A DNA stretch of 64,000 bases from Chaetomium olivaceum (lineage: Eukaryota; Ascomycota; Sordariomycetes; Sordariales; Chaetomiaceae): NCBI GenBank assembly GCA_039881045.1, contig JAYWVB010000009.1:434001-498000 (forward strand), given 5' to 3'. Positions 1 to 11,214 of this stretch are shown in pieces. Under the pieces are notes generated by a model, which made no database searches, was not told where the DNA came from, and saw only the letters and a list, made by a program, of their open reading frames with translations. Both the position numbers and the translations under genes were made by a program. Every line of letters begins with the position of its first letter. Position 1 is the first letter of the stretch.

Positions 1-1879
1 ACCAAGAATCTGTGACAAATGGCGACGCAGCAGGTGACGGCCAGCCGACCTCCATCGAATCATCCACAAACCGACTCAACGGAAAACCGATTCTGCCGAC
101 CGAAGACCACCCCATCGACCCGCCGCCTAACACATCTGCCGAACGGATCAAGAACCCCTGGGAGGTGGTCAGGCAATCTCCGCTGGACGATAGGCTGGAC
201 AGGCGAGATGGCAAGATTCCAAGGGGGAGAGATAACAAGATGTGTCGCCACGGGGCGAAGGGCATGTGCGACTACTGCATGCCCTTGGACCCTTTCAACG
301 CCAAGTATCTCGAAGAAAAGAAGATCAAGTACATGTCGGTACACGCCTACATGCGGAAGACCAACTCGGCCACAAACAAGCCAGAGCTCGGGAGCTCCTT
401 CATTCCTCCGCTTGTCGAGCCCTACTATCGGGTAAAGCGCGACTGTCCCTCGGGGCATCCCGAGTGGCCCGAAGGTATCTGTACCAAGTGCCAGCCGAGC
501 GCTATCACACTCCAGCCACAGCAGTTCCGTATGGTCGATCACGTCGAGTTTGCCTCGCCTCAGATTATCGATAAGTTCCTCGACGCCTGGCGACGGACTG
601 GGTCGCAACGTCTAGGCATCCTTTACGGCAAATACATGGAATACGATGTGGTGCCGCTTGGTATCAAGGCCGTGGTTGAGGCGATCTACGAGCCCCCCCA
701 AGTTGACGAGATGGACGGTGTTTCGCTTAACGCATGGGAGAATCAGAAAGAGATTGATACCATTGCCAGGTACTGTGGATTAGAACAGGTCGGTGTGATC
801 TGGACGGATCTCATCGACGCCGGTATGGGAGACGGCACTGCCGTCTGCAAGCGCCACGCAGACTCCTACTTCCTCGCTTCTCAGGAGGTTGTATTTGCTG
901 CGAGGATGCAAGCCCAGCATCCCAAGCCGAGCAAATGGAGCGACACGGGCCGGTTCGGCTCCAACTTCGTCACCTGCATTATCTCGGGCAATGAAAAGGG
1001 CGAGATCTCCATCTCGGCGTACCAGATGTCGAACGACGCTGTCGAGATGGTTAGGGCAGACATTGTTGAGCCTTCGGCTGACCCCACCCAGATGCTCGTC
1101 CGCGAGGAGGAAGAGGATGATGGCTCGACGAGCAGGACGCGGTACATCCCTGAGGTGTTCTACCGCCGAATCAATGAGTATGGCGCCAACGTGCAAGAGA
1201 ACGCGAAGCCAGCCTTCCCCGTCGAATACCTCTTTGTCACCCTCACCCACGGTTTTCCCGAGGCGCCAAAACCGGTCTTCAATAACATCACATTCCCCAT
1301 CGAGAACAGAGAGTACGTCGGTGAGGCCCAGGAGGTTTCGGCTGTCGCCAAGGCGTTGCGGGTCAACCAAAAGGACGACAGCATTAACGTTTCTGACTTC
1401 CACCTCCTCTGCTACATCCATGAGATGGGCGTTCTGGCCAAGGTATGCATGCATCCCCTCCATCCCACCCCCCAACAAAGCCAACATCTCCTTTAACATC
1501 AACCCCCTCAACCCAGGAAGAAGAAGCCCTCCTATGCCGGGTCGCCACCCAGAACGACCTAGCCGAGTCCTTCCAACTGCGGTCGACCACAGGGTGGAAA
1601 ACGCTGCACATGATCCTGCAATCCACTGGTGAGAGACTTCCCAAGCGCCCCCGGCAGTTTGAGGAGGAGGAGGAGGAGGACGCCGTCGTCGTCGGCGGCG
1701 GCGGCAACGGGGCCGGGAAAAGAAGCCAACTCGGCGACGATGGCGCTTCTTCTTCTGCTGCTGCTTCTTCTTCTTCTTCTTATCCCAATGGCGACGATGC
1801 CCGAGAACCCCTTGCTAAGCGTTTTGCTGCTGTCAGGCTGAACGGATCCGGACCCCGCCGCGACGACGACCCGGCTTAA
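1..1879 (+). CDS. npl4: NPL4, nuclear protein localization / ER-associated degradation cofactor of Cdc48 (5' partial)
   Basis: Npl4 pairs with Ufd1 as the ubiquitin-binding cofactor of the Cdc48/p97 ATPase in ER-associated degradation and extraction of ubiquitinated proteins. The frame is open to the window edge (first full codon at base 3), so the N-terminal ubiquitin-like domain lies upstream. Visible in order are a first zinc-binding block (CRHGAKGMCDYC, bases 244-279), a second one (CPSGHPEWPEGICTKC, about 444-491) and the catalytically dead MPN-like domain starting near FLDAWRRTGSQRLGILYG (about 574). Exon 1 ends at 1442 (AAG|GTATGC) and exon 2 starts at 1517 (CCCAG|GAAGAA), phase 0, giving a 74-nt intron; the stop is at 1877-1879. 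The C-terminus after LHMILQ is low-complexity (Glu, Gly, Ser/Ala runs coded by trinucleotide repeats at about 1660-1790) and has no CxxC pair, so the animal-type NZF finger is absent, as in yeast. Family assignment is very secure. Confidence 0.95.
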
Positions 1880-2619
1880 CTAGTTGATCTGCTCAGGTAT
1901 AACTACCTAGGTACACGAGGACCGGTTTGGACCATGGAGGGAGGTCATTTTGCTTATGGTCGGGCTCGGGCTCGGGGCGTGCTCGGAATGAGGGCAGGGC
2001 TTTTATGACTTAGAGGATACGGATCAACATGGCAAGGTTGGGGGGGGGGGGGGGGGGGGGGTATGATGGATACTGCGGGTTTGGAGTTGAGTTGTGTCTG
2101 GGTAATAGACAATTGCACAGAACTGTGGTGTGGTTACTTGCTTGGTGGGTGCATCCGGAAACCCCATGGATGATAACGGGCTCCTTATTCATGAAAATCA
2201 AACGATGATCTACCGATCCCTCCGAATGATGACCTGCATCCAGTGTTGATTCAATGCTTAAGTTGACGCACAAAAAAACGTATTTTGATTCACAACAGGG
2301 TATCCGCCATCCAACAACACATGCCAACAAAACCCACTATCCCTAGTTATCTCACATTTGAATACCACGAACCACCACAAAACGAACGACGTCGCAGCAC
2401 AATCAAGCTCCTCATCAAAATACGTTGCTAGGTAGCTCGCCAAAAGGAATTATATATCAGAGAAACAAGAGTCAAAAGCAGATCAATGCCCGTCCATCCC
2501 CGCTATAAATCCAAAGCCCTCAGAAACGCCCCTAACTGTCTTTTTTGGTGATCGAAACAACTCCAGCATAAGATGGCCTAGCAGAGAGAGAAGAAGGTAT
2601 CAAGTGGTAGTTTGTATAT
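1880..2619. other. Convergent intergenic spacer between npl4 and the CPS-A gene
   Basis: 740 bp between two convergent 3' ends, so it should hold both 3' UTRs and terminators. It contains a palindromic TACCTAGGTA at 1904-1913, a related CTAGGTAG at 2428-2435 and a pure G tract at about 2040-2061. No open frame here looks coding. Confidence 0.7.
2040..2061. repeat. Poly-G homopolymer, about 22 G
   Basis: An uninterrupted run of about 22 G on the + strand in the 3' flank of npl4. The length may not be exact, since such runs are error-prone to sequence. Confidence 0.9.
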
Positions 2620-5600
2620 TTACAGAGGCTTGCCGCCAATGAACTCGGACCACCTGCGAACCTCGGAGGGGATGCCCTCGGGACGAGGCAGCTTCTCGCT
2701 CATGCACTGGGCGAAAAGCATGGCGGTCTACGAGGGATTGTTAGCTTGTTTCACAATAAATATGGTAGGTAGTTAGAGGGGCAGAACTAACCTGAGGCTC
2801 CATGAACAGCGGGACGCCAAAGTCGACGGCGTTGCGGCGCATGACGTAGTCGACGTCCATGATGGTCTTGCCGCGGGCCTGGGCCAGGTTGAAGACACCC
2901 TGGATGTCGTACTTCTTGAACACCTCGCGGAGGGCACGCTTGTCCTCCTTGGGGAACTCAATCACCTCGACATTAAGCTTGTGCTTGCTCGTCGACTCGA
3001 GGAACTCCTTGACCTCCGCGTCGGCGGCGTACAGTTTGTAGCCGAGAGGAGCGAGGTAGTTGACAACGGTGGTCAGCCAGTTCTTGCTCAGCTCACCACC
3101 GAAGAGGATACCCTCGCCGGGCTCGGGCACACGGAAGTTCATGGCCGACTGCAGCGAGGACCAGTAGGCCTCGACCAGGTTCTTGCCGAAGCAAGCCATC
3201 TCACCGGTGGACGACATCTCGACACCGAGGAAGGGATCGGCACCGGCCAGACGGGTCCACGAAAACTGCGGCACCTTGGTTGCGAGGTAGTCACGCTTGA
3301 CAGCCATCAGGTCGGTCGGTTCAGGCACGTTCTTGCCGACGAGAGCCTTGGTGGCGATGTCGATGAAGTTGGTACCGAGGACCTTGCTCACAAAGGGGAA
3401 GGAGCGGGAGGCACGCAGGTTGCACTCGATGACCTTCAACGCCGGCAGACCGCCGTTAGGGTCGTCGACCTTGATGATCTGCATGTTGAAGGGTCCGGTA
3501 ATCTTCAGGGCCTGGGCAATCTTCTGGGCAATCTCCTTGACGCGCTGCATCGTGGACTCATCCAGTTTCGCAGGCGGGAGAACCAGGGTGGCATCGCCAG
3601 AGTGGACACCGGCCTGTTCGACGTGCTCGCTGACGGCATGGACGATCAGGTTGCCCTCAGACGCGACACCATCAAGGTCGATTTCCTCAGCGCCCTCAAT
3701 GAACTTGCTGATAACCACGGGGTGGTCGGGCGAGACGTTGGAAGCCGCTTCCAGCTTGTCCTTCAGCTCGTCCTTGCTGCGAATAACCGTCATAGCAGCG
3801 CCGGACAGGACATAGCTGGGGCGGACAAGGACGGGGTAGCTGACCTGGTCAGCAAACTCCTCAGCGGCCTTGACCGAGGTAAGCTCCTTCCACGCCGGCT
3901 GGTCCACACCGATGCTGTCGAGAATCTCCGAGAACTTTTGCCTGTCCTCAGCCTTGTCAATGTCGCGAGGGTCCGTGCCCAGGACCTTGGCCCCACCCGC
4001 CTCCTGCAAGCGAAGCGCAATGTTTTGGGGCAGCTGGCCGCCCACAGACACCACAACACCACTCGCGTTCTCCAGCTCGTAGATATCCATAACCCGCTCA
4101 TAACTCAACTCCTCGAAGTAGAGTTTATCCGCCGTATCGAAATCTGTGCTGTAGGTCTCTGGGTTATACTTTTTCCGGGGATGTTAGCATTCTGATTCTT
4201 GAGAAGGGGGCGGGTGAAGGAAATAAACAAGAAAAGAAAAGAAGAAAAAAAGGAAAAAGAAAAATATTATTTCCTTTTTTTTGGCAACAGAGAAAGAAAT
4301 ATGTAAGATCCCGAGGACGACAAGATGTAAGATCGCAAGGAAGATGAGATGTAAGTCCGCGAGGACGATGAGATGTAATATCGCGACGAAAGATGTCAGA
4401 TCGCGAGGACGACAAGATGTAAGATCGCAAGGAGATGAGATGTAAGTCCGCGAGGACGATGAGATGTAATATCGCGACGAAAGATGTCAGATCGCGAGGA
4501 CGACAAGATGTTACTCCTCGTACTACCTCATCATCTGACGGATAAGGCGGATGAGGAGGTACAACAAGTAGATCACAAGCAGGGGTTCGACAAGAGCGAT
4601 AAGAAGAGAGGCGGAAGCGGTGACCAAGACGACGACGAAGGAGAGAAAAACGAGGAGGTGGACGTGAAAGACGAGGAATGCGGCGAAGGCCAAGAAAAGG
4701 GGACCGAGAAAAAAGACGGATTGGCGTGTTGCCGGTGTACGTACGTTGATCATAACAGTCTTCTCACCCATCTCGCGCAGGGCGAGGGTGGCGCTGACGG
4801 CACACCAGTCAAACTCGACAGAGCTACCGATACGGTAGACGCCGCTACCCAGGATGACGGTGCCCTTGTCCTCGAAGGTGACATCGTGAGAAGAGGCGTT
4901 GTAGGTGGTGTAGAGGTAGTTGGTATCGGCAGGGAACTCGGCGGCGAGGGTATCAATCTTCTTGACCCAGGGGCGGATGCCGAACTCGGACCTGCGGGCG
5001 CGGACCTCGTCCTCGGTGCTTTTCACGGCGTGAGCGATCTGCTTGTCGGAGAAGCCCATCTTCTTGGCCTTGAGGATGTGTTCCTTCCTGAGGCCGCCAA
5101 GGCTGCCAACTTGCTGCAGCTCCTTGGTGCAGTCCACAATGTTCTGCAGCTTGTACAAGAACCACTTGTCGATCTTGGTCAGGTCGTGGACGCGATCGAC
5201 AGTGTAGTTCTCGTGGAGCATGGCCTGGCCGACGGCCAACCAGCGGCGATCAGTAGGGTTCTGGAGCTCATAGTCGAGATCCTCGAACTTCTCGCCCTGG
5301 AAGCCGACAAACCTGGGGTCAACCTGCCGGATGGCTTTTTGGAAGGACTCCTCAAAGGTACGGCCGATGGCCATGACCTCACCCACAGACTTCATGGCAC
5401 TGCCAATGTCCCGCTTCACATGCTGGAACTTGGACAGATCCCACCTGGGAATCTTGGTGACAATGTAATCAAGCGAGGGCTCGAAGTTGGCGGTCGTCGT
5501 CTTGGTGACGGCGTTGGGGAGCTCGGGCAGGGTGTGGCCCAGGCCGATCTTGGCGGCGGTGTACGCCAGGGGGTAACCAGTGGCCTTGGAGGCCAGGGCA

Positions 5601-6880
5601 GACGAGCGGGAGAGACGGGCGTTGACCTCGATGACACGGTAGTCGAGGCCATCGGGCTGGAGCGCATACTGGACGTTGCACTCGCCAACGACACCCAAGT
5701 GCCTGACGATCTTGATGGCGGCGGAGCGCAGCATGTGGTACTCCTCATCGCTCAGGGTCTGGCTGGGCGCAACGACAATGGAGTCACCGGTGTGGATACC
5801 CAGCGGGTCAAAGTTCTCCATGTTGCAGACCGTGATGCAGTTGTTATTCGCATCGCGGACGACCTCGTACTCGACTTCCTTCCAGCCCTTGAGCGACTTC
5901 TCGACCAGGATTTGGGGTGAGAGGGTGAGCGACCGGGCAGCCATGTTGCGGAGCTCCTCCTCGTTGTTCGCGAAACCGGAACCCAGACCACCGAGCGCGT
6001 AGGCGGCACGAACGATAATGGGATAACCAATCTTGTTGGCGGCATCGAGAGCCTCGTCGACCGTGTTGACGGCAATGGACTTGGCAATAGGGATGTTGAT
6101 CTCGTCAAGGGCCTTTGCGAACAGGTCTCTGTCCTCACTGAGCTCCAGTGTCCTGACGCTGGTACCGAGGACCCGGACGCCGTATTTCTCGAACAGGCCG
6201 AGCTTCTGCATCTGGACACCAAGGTTGAGGGCCGTCTGGCCACCGAAGGAGAGGAAGATGCCATCGGGCTTCTCCCTCTGGATCACATACTCGACGTACT
6301 CGGGGGTGACGGGAAGGTAGTAGACCTCATCGGCGAGGGTGTGGTTGGTTTGGATGGTAGCGATGTTGGGGTTGATGAGCACAGAGGCCACGCCGGCCTC
6401 CTTGAGGGCCTTGAGGGCTTGCGATCCTATATGGGTAGGCCATGGTCAGCTTCGAGGTTCCTTCGACTCATCCTCGGGTGACTCATTATTCACTGCACTC
6501 TGGGTGTTGCGAAGTGCTCGCGTGACAAACATACCAGAGTAGTCGAACTCGCCAGCCTGGCCAATGGCAAGACCACCGCTGCCAATGACGAGAACCTTCT
6601 TCACGTCGACGTGCTCCTTGGGTTTTACCACTCCGCTCGAGAGGTAAGCCTTCGGGTCGGGGGCGGTTTGCGCCGCGCCGGCGCTGAGGGCTCTGGCAGC
6701 AGAAAACAGGCGTTTCTGGTTCAACCGAGCGGTGATGGTAGACTCGGTTTGTGTGCGGAAGAGGCTGCCATTTTGGGTGCCAGCGGTCAGGGACCTCAGC
6801 TGAGAGGATGTGACGGGAATACGGCGACCATGACGGAGGACGGCAGGAGCGCGGCCCGCCTTGCACACGGCCGACAACAT
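2620..6880 (-). CDS. cpa2: Carbamoyl-phosphate synthase, arginine-specific, large (ammonia) subunit, mitochondrial
   Basis: The large subunit makes carbamoyl phosphate from bicarbonate, ammonia channelled from the small subunit and two ATP, for arginine synthesis (CPA2 in yeast, arg-3 in Neurospora). Model: complement of 2620-2727, 2792-4168, 4745-6426 and 6535-6880, 1170 codons, close to the usual fungal length. All junctions are GT-AG and keep frame. The first ~50 residues are basic and Ser/Ala-rich (MLSAVCKAGRAPAVLRHGRR), as in a mitochondrial presequence. Then follow the first ATP-grasp half (VLVIGSGGLAIGQAGEFDYSG; LSFGGQTALNLGV), the oligomerisation region, the second half (NPETYSTDFDTADKLYFE; SVGGQLPQNIALRL) and a C-terminal MGS-like allosteric domain. 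No pyrimidine-type ATCase or GATase part is fused, which supports the arginine-specific form. Introns are 108, 576 and 64 nt; the 576-nt one holds a minisatellite and splits MIN|YNPET exactly at a conserved CarB motif. Confidence 0.95.
4306..4511. repeat. Two-level minisatellite inside the large intron of the CPS-A gene
   Basis: Two nearly identical units, 4306-4397 (92 bp) and 4398-4488 (91 bp), are followed by a 23-bp partial third unit (4489-4511). Each unit is itself built from four diverged subrepeats of about 20-24 bp around GATGTAAGATCGCGAGGACG, with variants reading GATGTAAGTCCGCGAGG and GATGTAATATCGCGACG. The whole array lies inside the intron 4169-4744. Confidence 0.9.
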
Positions 6881-8357
6881 AATTCGGAGGAAGCGATTGC
6901 GGAAGCGGAGGCGCTTGTTCAGTTAGGAACCCGCTTCAAGGTCGCAGGCAGCACTCCAGTCCTTCGTGGTGGTCAATTGACAGTATCGCGTGTCTCCCGG
7001 GTCACTCTGGGTATTGTGCAGCGGGGAAAAGAAAGTGAAGATGGGAATGTGTGACGAGGTCGGGATGCGATTGTGCTGGGCCAAAAAAAAGAAGGCCGAT
7101 CGGTCCAAGTGGAGAGTGATAAGCGATAAGCTGTGACTCTTCTTCCTCTCACAGACCTTTGCGCATCGACCCCAGTGCCAACGCAAAATTTTCCATGCTA
7201 AATGGGAGAGACCGTTCCGACGCCGGAGGAGAAACGCCGGAGGAGAATGTGGTTCCTGAAAACGGTGAAACTGAGAACATGGTGTGTGAACGTAGCCTTG
7301 GATTCAGTATCTACATTGGGTTTGTTGTTCCATTATTGCCCATGAGCGCTGTTATTTTGCTCTATATCACCATCTCAAAGAACATAAAGGACAATTGTGT
7401 GCATTATCAGATCCTCTCTGTGATGAGATCTGTTATTTTTGAATATAACCTCCTTTGGAGCCCAAGGCCAAGAATTGTGAGCGATATGGATCTCCAGACG
7501 AATGCTTTGCTCGATTGTTGAACCCCGCAACCTCGCATCGAGCCCCGCAAAGCTTCCAGTCTGAGCGGTGGGAATATCAAAAGAAATGTCTGATTGGCCA
7601 ATTCGGCCAGCCCCAACAAAATGTTGACAGCTTACTATATACTTGGTACTCTCTGTGGGACAGCTCACTCGAGGACGAGGGAGCCGTCTGAAACATGGCT
7701 GGAAAAAGCCCTGCATATGCAAGTGCCATGAATGGATGGACTTTTCATCGAACTCAAAACTCGAACTCCAAGTTGTGATAGAGACAGATTGATCTGTACT
7801 ACTTGAGAGAGCAAGATTGGGTCAATTACCAGGTTGGGTCAAGTTGTCACGGAATGATAAAGCGTGAGATCCGCTCGTCCAGACGCAATATGGACCGGCT
7901 TGAGGAGAAGCTCTTCTTCAGTTTTTTTGTTTAAAAAAAAAATGTCTAAGTAGGTATTCGGGGCGGGCATATTGCCCAGCTGAATCGACACAGTTAGCCC
8001 TGCACTAATAGCTCTTGAACGGTTGGCGATGACCTCGAACAATCCATCAAGGTGCCCATGGAAAGGATGTTATAAGAGGGTCCGGTTTAGACCCTAACCC
8101 TCCCATCTTGCACGTCCCTGGAAACCAAGGGTCGTGACGGGAAGGTCATCACGCCGCAGCATCAGAGTAGCATCAGCCGCGCCGGGCCGCCCGCAAACGT
8201 CAGTTTCGATGCATCGCTTGGCCGTTTGTACGGCACGAAAATCACCAAACATCATTTCCTGCTTGACAGCATTTTAATAAGCTGCCGAAATCGACTATGT
8301 AAAGTTTGCACGATTCCGACTTTTTAGTTTCACCTCACCCCAACTGCGCGGCGAGCG
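6881..8357. other. Divergent intergenic region between the CPS-A gene and the Dsc4-like gene
   Basis: 1.5 kb holding two divergent promoters. A TGACTC core lies about 255 bp upstream of the CPS-A start. Bases about 7270-7480 are richer in AT than their surroundings and contain only small open frames without recognisable domains (for example 7159-7521 +). I see no further gene. Confidence 0.55.
7134..7139 (+). promoter_or_regulatory. Possible CPC-1/Gcn4 core site (TGACTC)
   Basis: TGACTC is the core half of the TGASTCA site used by the amino-acid starvation regulator (Gcn4 in yeast, CPC-1 in Neurospora), which controls arginine genes. It lies 254 bp 5' of the CPS-A ATG. A six-base match is weak evidence; the gene's identity is what makes it worth noting. 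Confidence 0.3.
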
Positions 8358-9487
8358 ATGAGCGATGATCCGGGCCCGAGCTCCACGGCCCGGCTGCTCC
8401 CGTCACGGTCCGATGGCGAGTACGACCCCGAGGAGCACGCCGTGCCCGGGCGCACCGATGACGGCCGCGGCGATGACCGGCCTAGCGAAGAGGAATCTAC
8501 GTCACGGCGGCAGGAGAAGCGTCGGGAGGGGTTGGCAAAGAAGCTCGAACTGGTCAGCCACCTGCAGAAGAGCCTGGACATGATCGTCTTCGTTTACATC
8601 TGCACTTTGTACTATATGGAGTGAGTGTTTCTATTTACATTACCTCACTCTCCCTTTCCCGAGAACCAGCTTACTCACCAATCCCCCCCCTTCTTCGCAG
8701 ATGCTCCCTCGTCCGCTTCCTCCTGCGCCTCGCCCCGCACTACTCCTTCCTTACCCCGAAGGACGGCCTGCTCCTCCCCGCCGAGCACCCGCACATCTAC
8801 ACCATCTTCATCCCGAGCGTGCTCTGCATCCTCGCCCACCTCTTCTTTAGCCTGCCCGAGGCCGGCGAGGCCACCCGCGGCTACCTACACGGTGGCGTCA
8901 TCATCGATTTCATCGGCCAGCAGCCGCCCACCTCGAGGCTCGCCTTCCTGTGCTATGATTTGGTGATATTAGGCGCGCAGTGCTTGATGCTGGCGGTCCA
9001 TCAGGAGCGGGAGAATCTTAAGAAGGCCGTGTCGCCGGCCCTGCGGACTATCAGTTTGAACGAGGGGCAGTCCGGGCAGTCTGAGCAGCCAGCGGCGCAA
9101 ACGACGCAGGATCTCGACGCGGAGGAGCGCGGGGAACTAAGAGACGAAACATATTTGGGACAGGGTGGAGGCACGGAGATGCAACCGCCCTCTGGGACCG
9201 GGCAGGCTCGAGCGGGGGAGAGCTCCTCGGCGGCGGCGGCGGCGGACGATGAGCAGGCGGGCAACACATATTCGTCCGCGGCGGCAAGCGCTGACATGCT
9301 GGATATTATCAGCTCGGGTAACGCTGTGTTGGGGAACTTCCACGTCATCCACGCTGTTCGGGCGGTGGGTAATGGTGGGCAGGGCGCGGCCGCCTACTCG
9401 CTGCGGACCCTGGGATATAATGCCACGCTTGCCGCTCTGGCTGCGGAACGAAGGAGTAGACTTGTTGCCGGGAGGCAGAGGCAGTAA
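8358..9487 (+). CDS. DUF1746 membrane protein, Dsc4-like (Golgi/ER Dsc E3 ligase complex subunit)
   Basis: Exon 1 is 8358-8620 and exon 2 is 8701-9487, with an 80-nt intron (GA|GTGAGT ... TTCGCAG|A), 349 codons. An acidic, Arg-rich hydrophilic N-terminus (about 1-70) is followed by three hydrophobic segments: residues about 77-95 (MIVFVYICTLYYMECSLV), about 120-140 (IYTIFIPSVLCILAHLFF) and about 165-182 (LAFLCYDLVILGAQCLML). A low-complexity Ser/Ala/Gln tail follows. The layout of a helix pair, a short loop rich in Pro and a third helix matches fungal DUF1746 proteins. One of these is Dsc4, part of the multi-pass membrane ubiquitin ligase that cleaves the sterol regulator Sre1 in fission yeast. 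The assignment to the family is fair; orthology to Dsc4 is inference. The gene is convergent with rcl1, with only 91 bp between them. Confidence 0.7.
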
Positions 9488-9578
9488 TGATGCGTCAAAC
9501 ATATTTCGTTCCTGGTTGTACATCTTCCTTGAGGGTTTGGTTTAGGCACCCCCGCCTTACATGAGCTTGGTATCTTCT

Positions 9579-10802
9579 TTATGCTACTTTCCTCCCGACA
9601 TTACCAACCCCCGTCCCCTTGACAGATATTATCAAGTCACCAGCCCCATCGTCATCCCCAGCATCCCGTATCCCCCAACTGCTCGCCCCAAACTCCTTCA
9701 AATCTCTCGCCAACCCTATTATTTCCTCCCTTGCCATCACGTCCCTCCCCAGCCTCAACCTCCCCACATCCTCGGCCCCCATCGCCATCAACGTAAGCAC
9801 CGTCGGCGCCGCAGCGCCCGTCACACACCCGCCCTGCGCAATAACCTCGAGCAGCTGGTATGCGCATCGCGTGCCAATATCCTCGGGCACCACCCCGCCC
9901 TGGGGCGGCGCAACCTCATCAGCCGCATAAAACACCCCGTCGGCGCTCGACTCCGCCACCAGACTCAACCCAAACCCAATACCGAGCTTCCTCTTCTGCG
10001 CACTACCCTTCTCCCCCACCAACGGCGCCGGGTCATACTGCGCAGCCACATGCACATCCGAAACCAGCTGATTCAACACACCGCGCGCAGCGGTAATCAT
10101 ACGGTTGTTATGACTCGCCGACACACCCGTACAGTACGCAACCCCACGAATCCGGCGAATCCGCCCCGGCCGACGGTTCAGGTGCAGGGTCTTGGGCAGG
10201 CGCACCTGGCTGGCGAAGCGCAGCTCGACCAGACCGCCACCGCCCCTGCCGCCGGGCCCGGCGCACGACCGCGACAGCACGCGCAGCTCGATGCGCGCGG
10301 GCGGGATGCCGAACAGGCCGTACAGCGGGAGCACGGCCGTGCGGAAGGTGTCGATGGAGAGGTCGCCCGTGGAGGACGTGGCCGAGGTGATGACGCCCGG
10401 GCCAGAGAAGCGCACGTTCATGTGGGCTTTGGAGAAGGGCGCGAGGAGGGCTAGGGGCAGGAGGAAGTAGGTGACGCTGCGGGTGCAGTTCGCTGGGAGC
10501 ACGTGCTCGATGGCGTCGCTGGCGAGAGCGGACCCGGCGCCCGGGGTGGTGCCGGTGATGAGGCCCGGTTGGTAGGTTATGGTGGTGCCGCTGTACGAGA
10601 CGTCGATGACGCTGCCGTTGGTGACGGCCTCGAGAAGGCGCAGGAAGGAGACCTCGTGCGGGGCGAGGCCTGGGTTGGTGGGTGAGGCGGAGCGGATCTT
10701 GGAGATGTGGATGGGTCGGCCGGTGAGCGTGGAGAGGACGAGCCTCTGGGTGAAGGCGCGGTGGCCTGTGAAGCGTAGGAATTCGGGTTTTGAGCCGGAC
10801 AT
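9579..10802 (-). CDS. rcl1: Rcl1, RNA 3'-phosphate cyclase-like protein of 18S rRNA processing
   Basis: Rcl1 belongs to the RNA cyclase fold without cyclase activity. It binds the GTPase Bms1 in the nucleolar SSU processome and is needed for early pre-18S cleavage. The gene is one uninterrupted exon of 407 codons, the usual family length is around 370-400. The N-terminus FLRFTGHRAFTQRLVLSTLT, the PGLAPHEVSFLRLLEAVTNG block and FSGPGVITSATSSTGDLSID are typical of the Rcl1 branch. The catalytic His region of true cyclases near the C-terminus is not present. C-terminal extensions are Gly/Asp-rich. It shares a 412-bp divergent promoter region with the downstream PPR gene. Confidence 0.92.
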   Translation of the reverse strand: MSGSKPEFLRFTGHRAFTQRLVLSTLTGRPIHISKIRSASPTNPGLAPHEVSFLRLLEAVTNGSVIDVSYSGTTITYQPGLITGTTPGAGSALASDAIEHVLPANCTRSVTYFLLPLALLAPFSKAHMNVRFSGPGVITSATSSTGDLSIDTFRTAVLPLYGLFGIPPARIELRVLSRSCAGPGGRGGGGLVELRFASQVRLPKTLHLNRRPGRIRRIRGVAYCTGVSASHNNRMITAARGVLNQLVSDVHVAAQYDPAPLVGEKGSAQKRKLGIGFGLSLVAESSADGVFYAADEVAPPQGGVVPEDIGTRCAYQLLEVIAQGGCVTGAAAPTVLTLMAMGAEDVGRLRLGRDVMAREEIIGLARDLKEFGASSWGIRDAGDDDGAGDLIISVKGTGVGNVGRKVA

Positions 10803-11214
10803 GGTTGTGATGTTGGGGATTGATCAAAGTCAATCATCAATTGATTCAATTCCCTGGCGGGAAGGCTGCAGCAGCGATCGGCTTGCCGCAACTTTCCAGA
10901 AATTTTGGAGGGTCCGCTGGTTCTGCCGGGCGGTCAGGGCAGCCAAGACACTTATCGATAGAGCTTGCTTGCTGATAAGAGGTGCTTGGTGGAGTGTCCC
11001 CATAAAAAAAGACGCTGATGGAGACAGGGGCAATGGTTCCCAAACGGGTCTTGCAGGTTTGAATTAAGAGTTTTGGCCCGGAAGACTGTCAGGACTCGCG
11101 GCCCCATCACTTCCCGCCCTCGATTGTTGTTACATTTGTTACATTCTCCCCCCACCTCTTAACCTCCCACCGGGATCAAATGCGCCGGGAGTCACCGCCG
11201 ATGCCGCCTTGCAA
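10803..11214. other. Shared divergent promoter region of rcl1 and the PPR gene
   Basis: 412 bp between the rcl1 start codon and the PPR start codon, with pyrimidine-rich tracts close to the PPR start. I see no recognisable named site and no coding frame. Confidence 0.5.

Noticed and set aside
2981..5920. Long + strand frames (2981-4195, 404 codons; 4484-5920, 478 codons) opposite the CPS-A gene
   Set aside because: They are antisense shadows of a strongly biased coding sequence; the translated products are Gly/Leu/Val/Asp low-complexity without domains.
7159..7521. 120-codon + frame with a hydrophobic segment (FVVPLLPMSAVILLYITISK)
   Set aside because: A single chance-length frame in AT-richer promoter DNA, no family resemblance, no intron signals and no strong start context.
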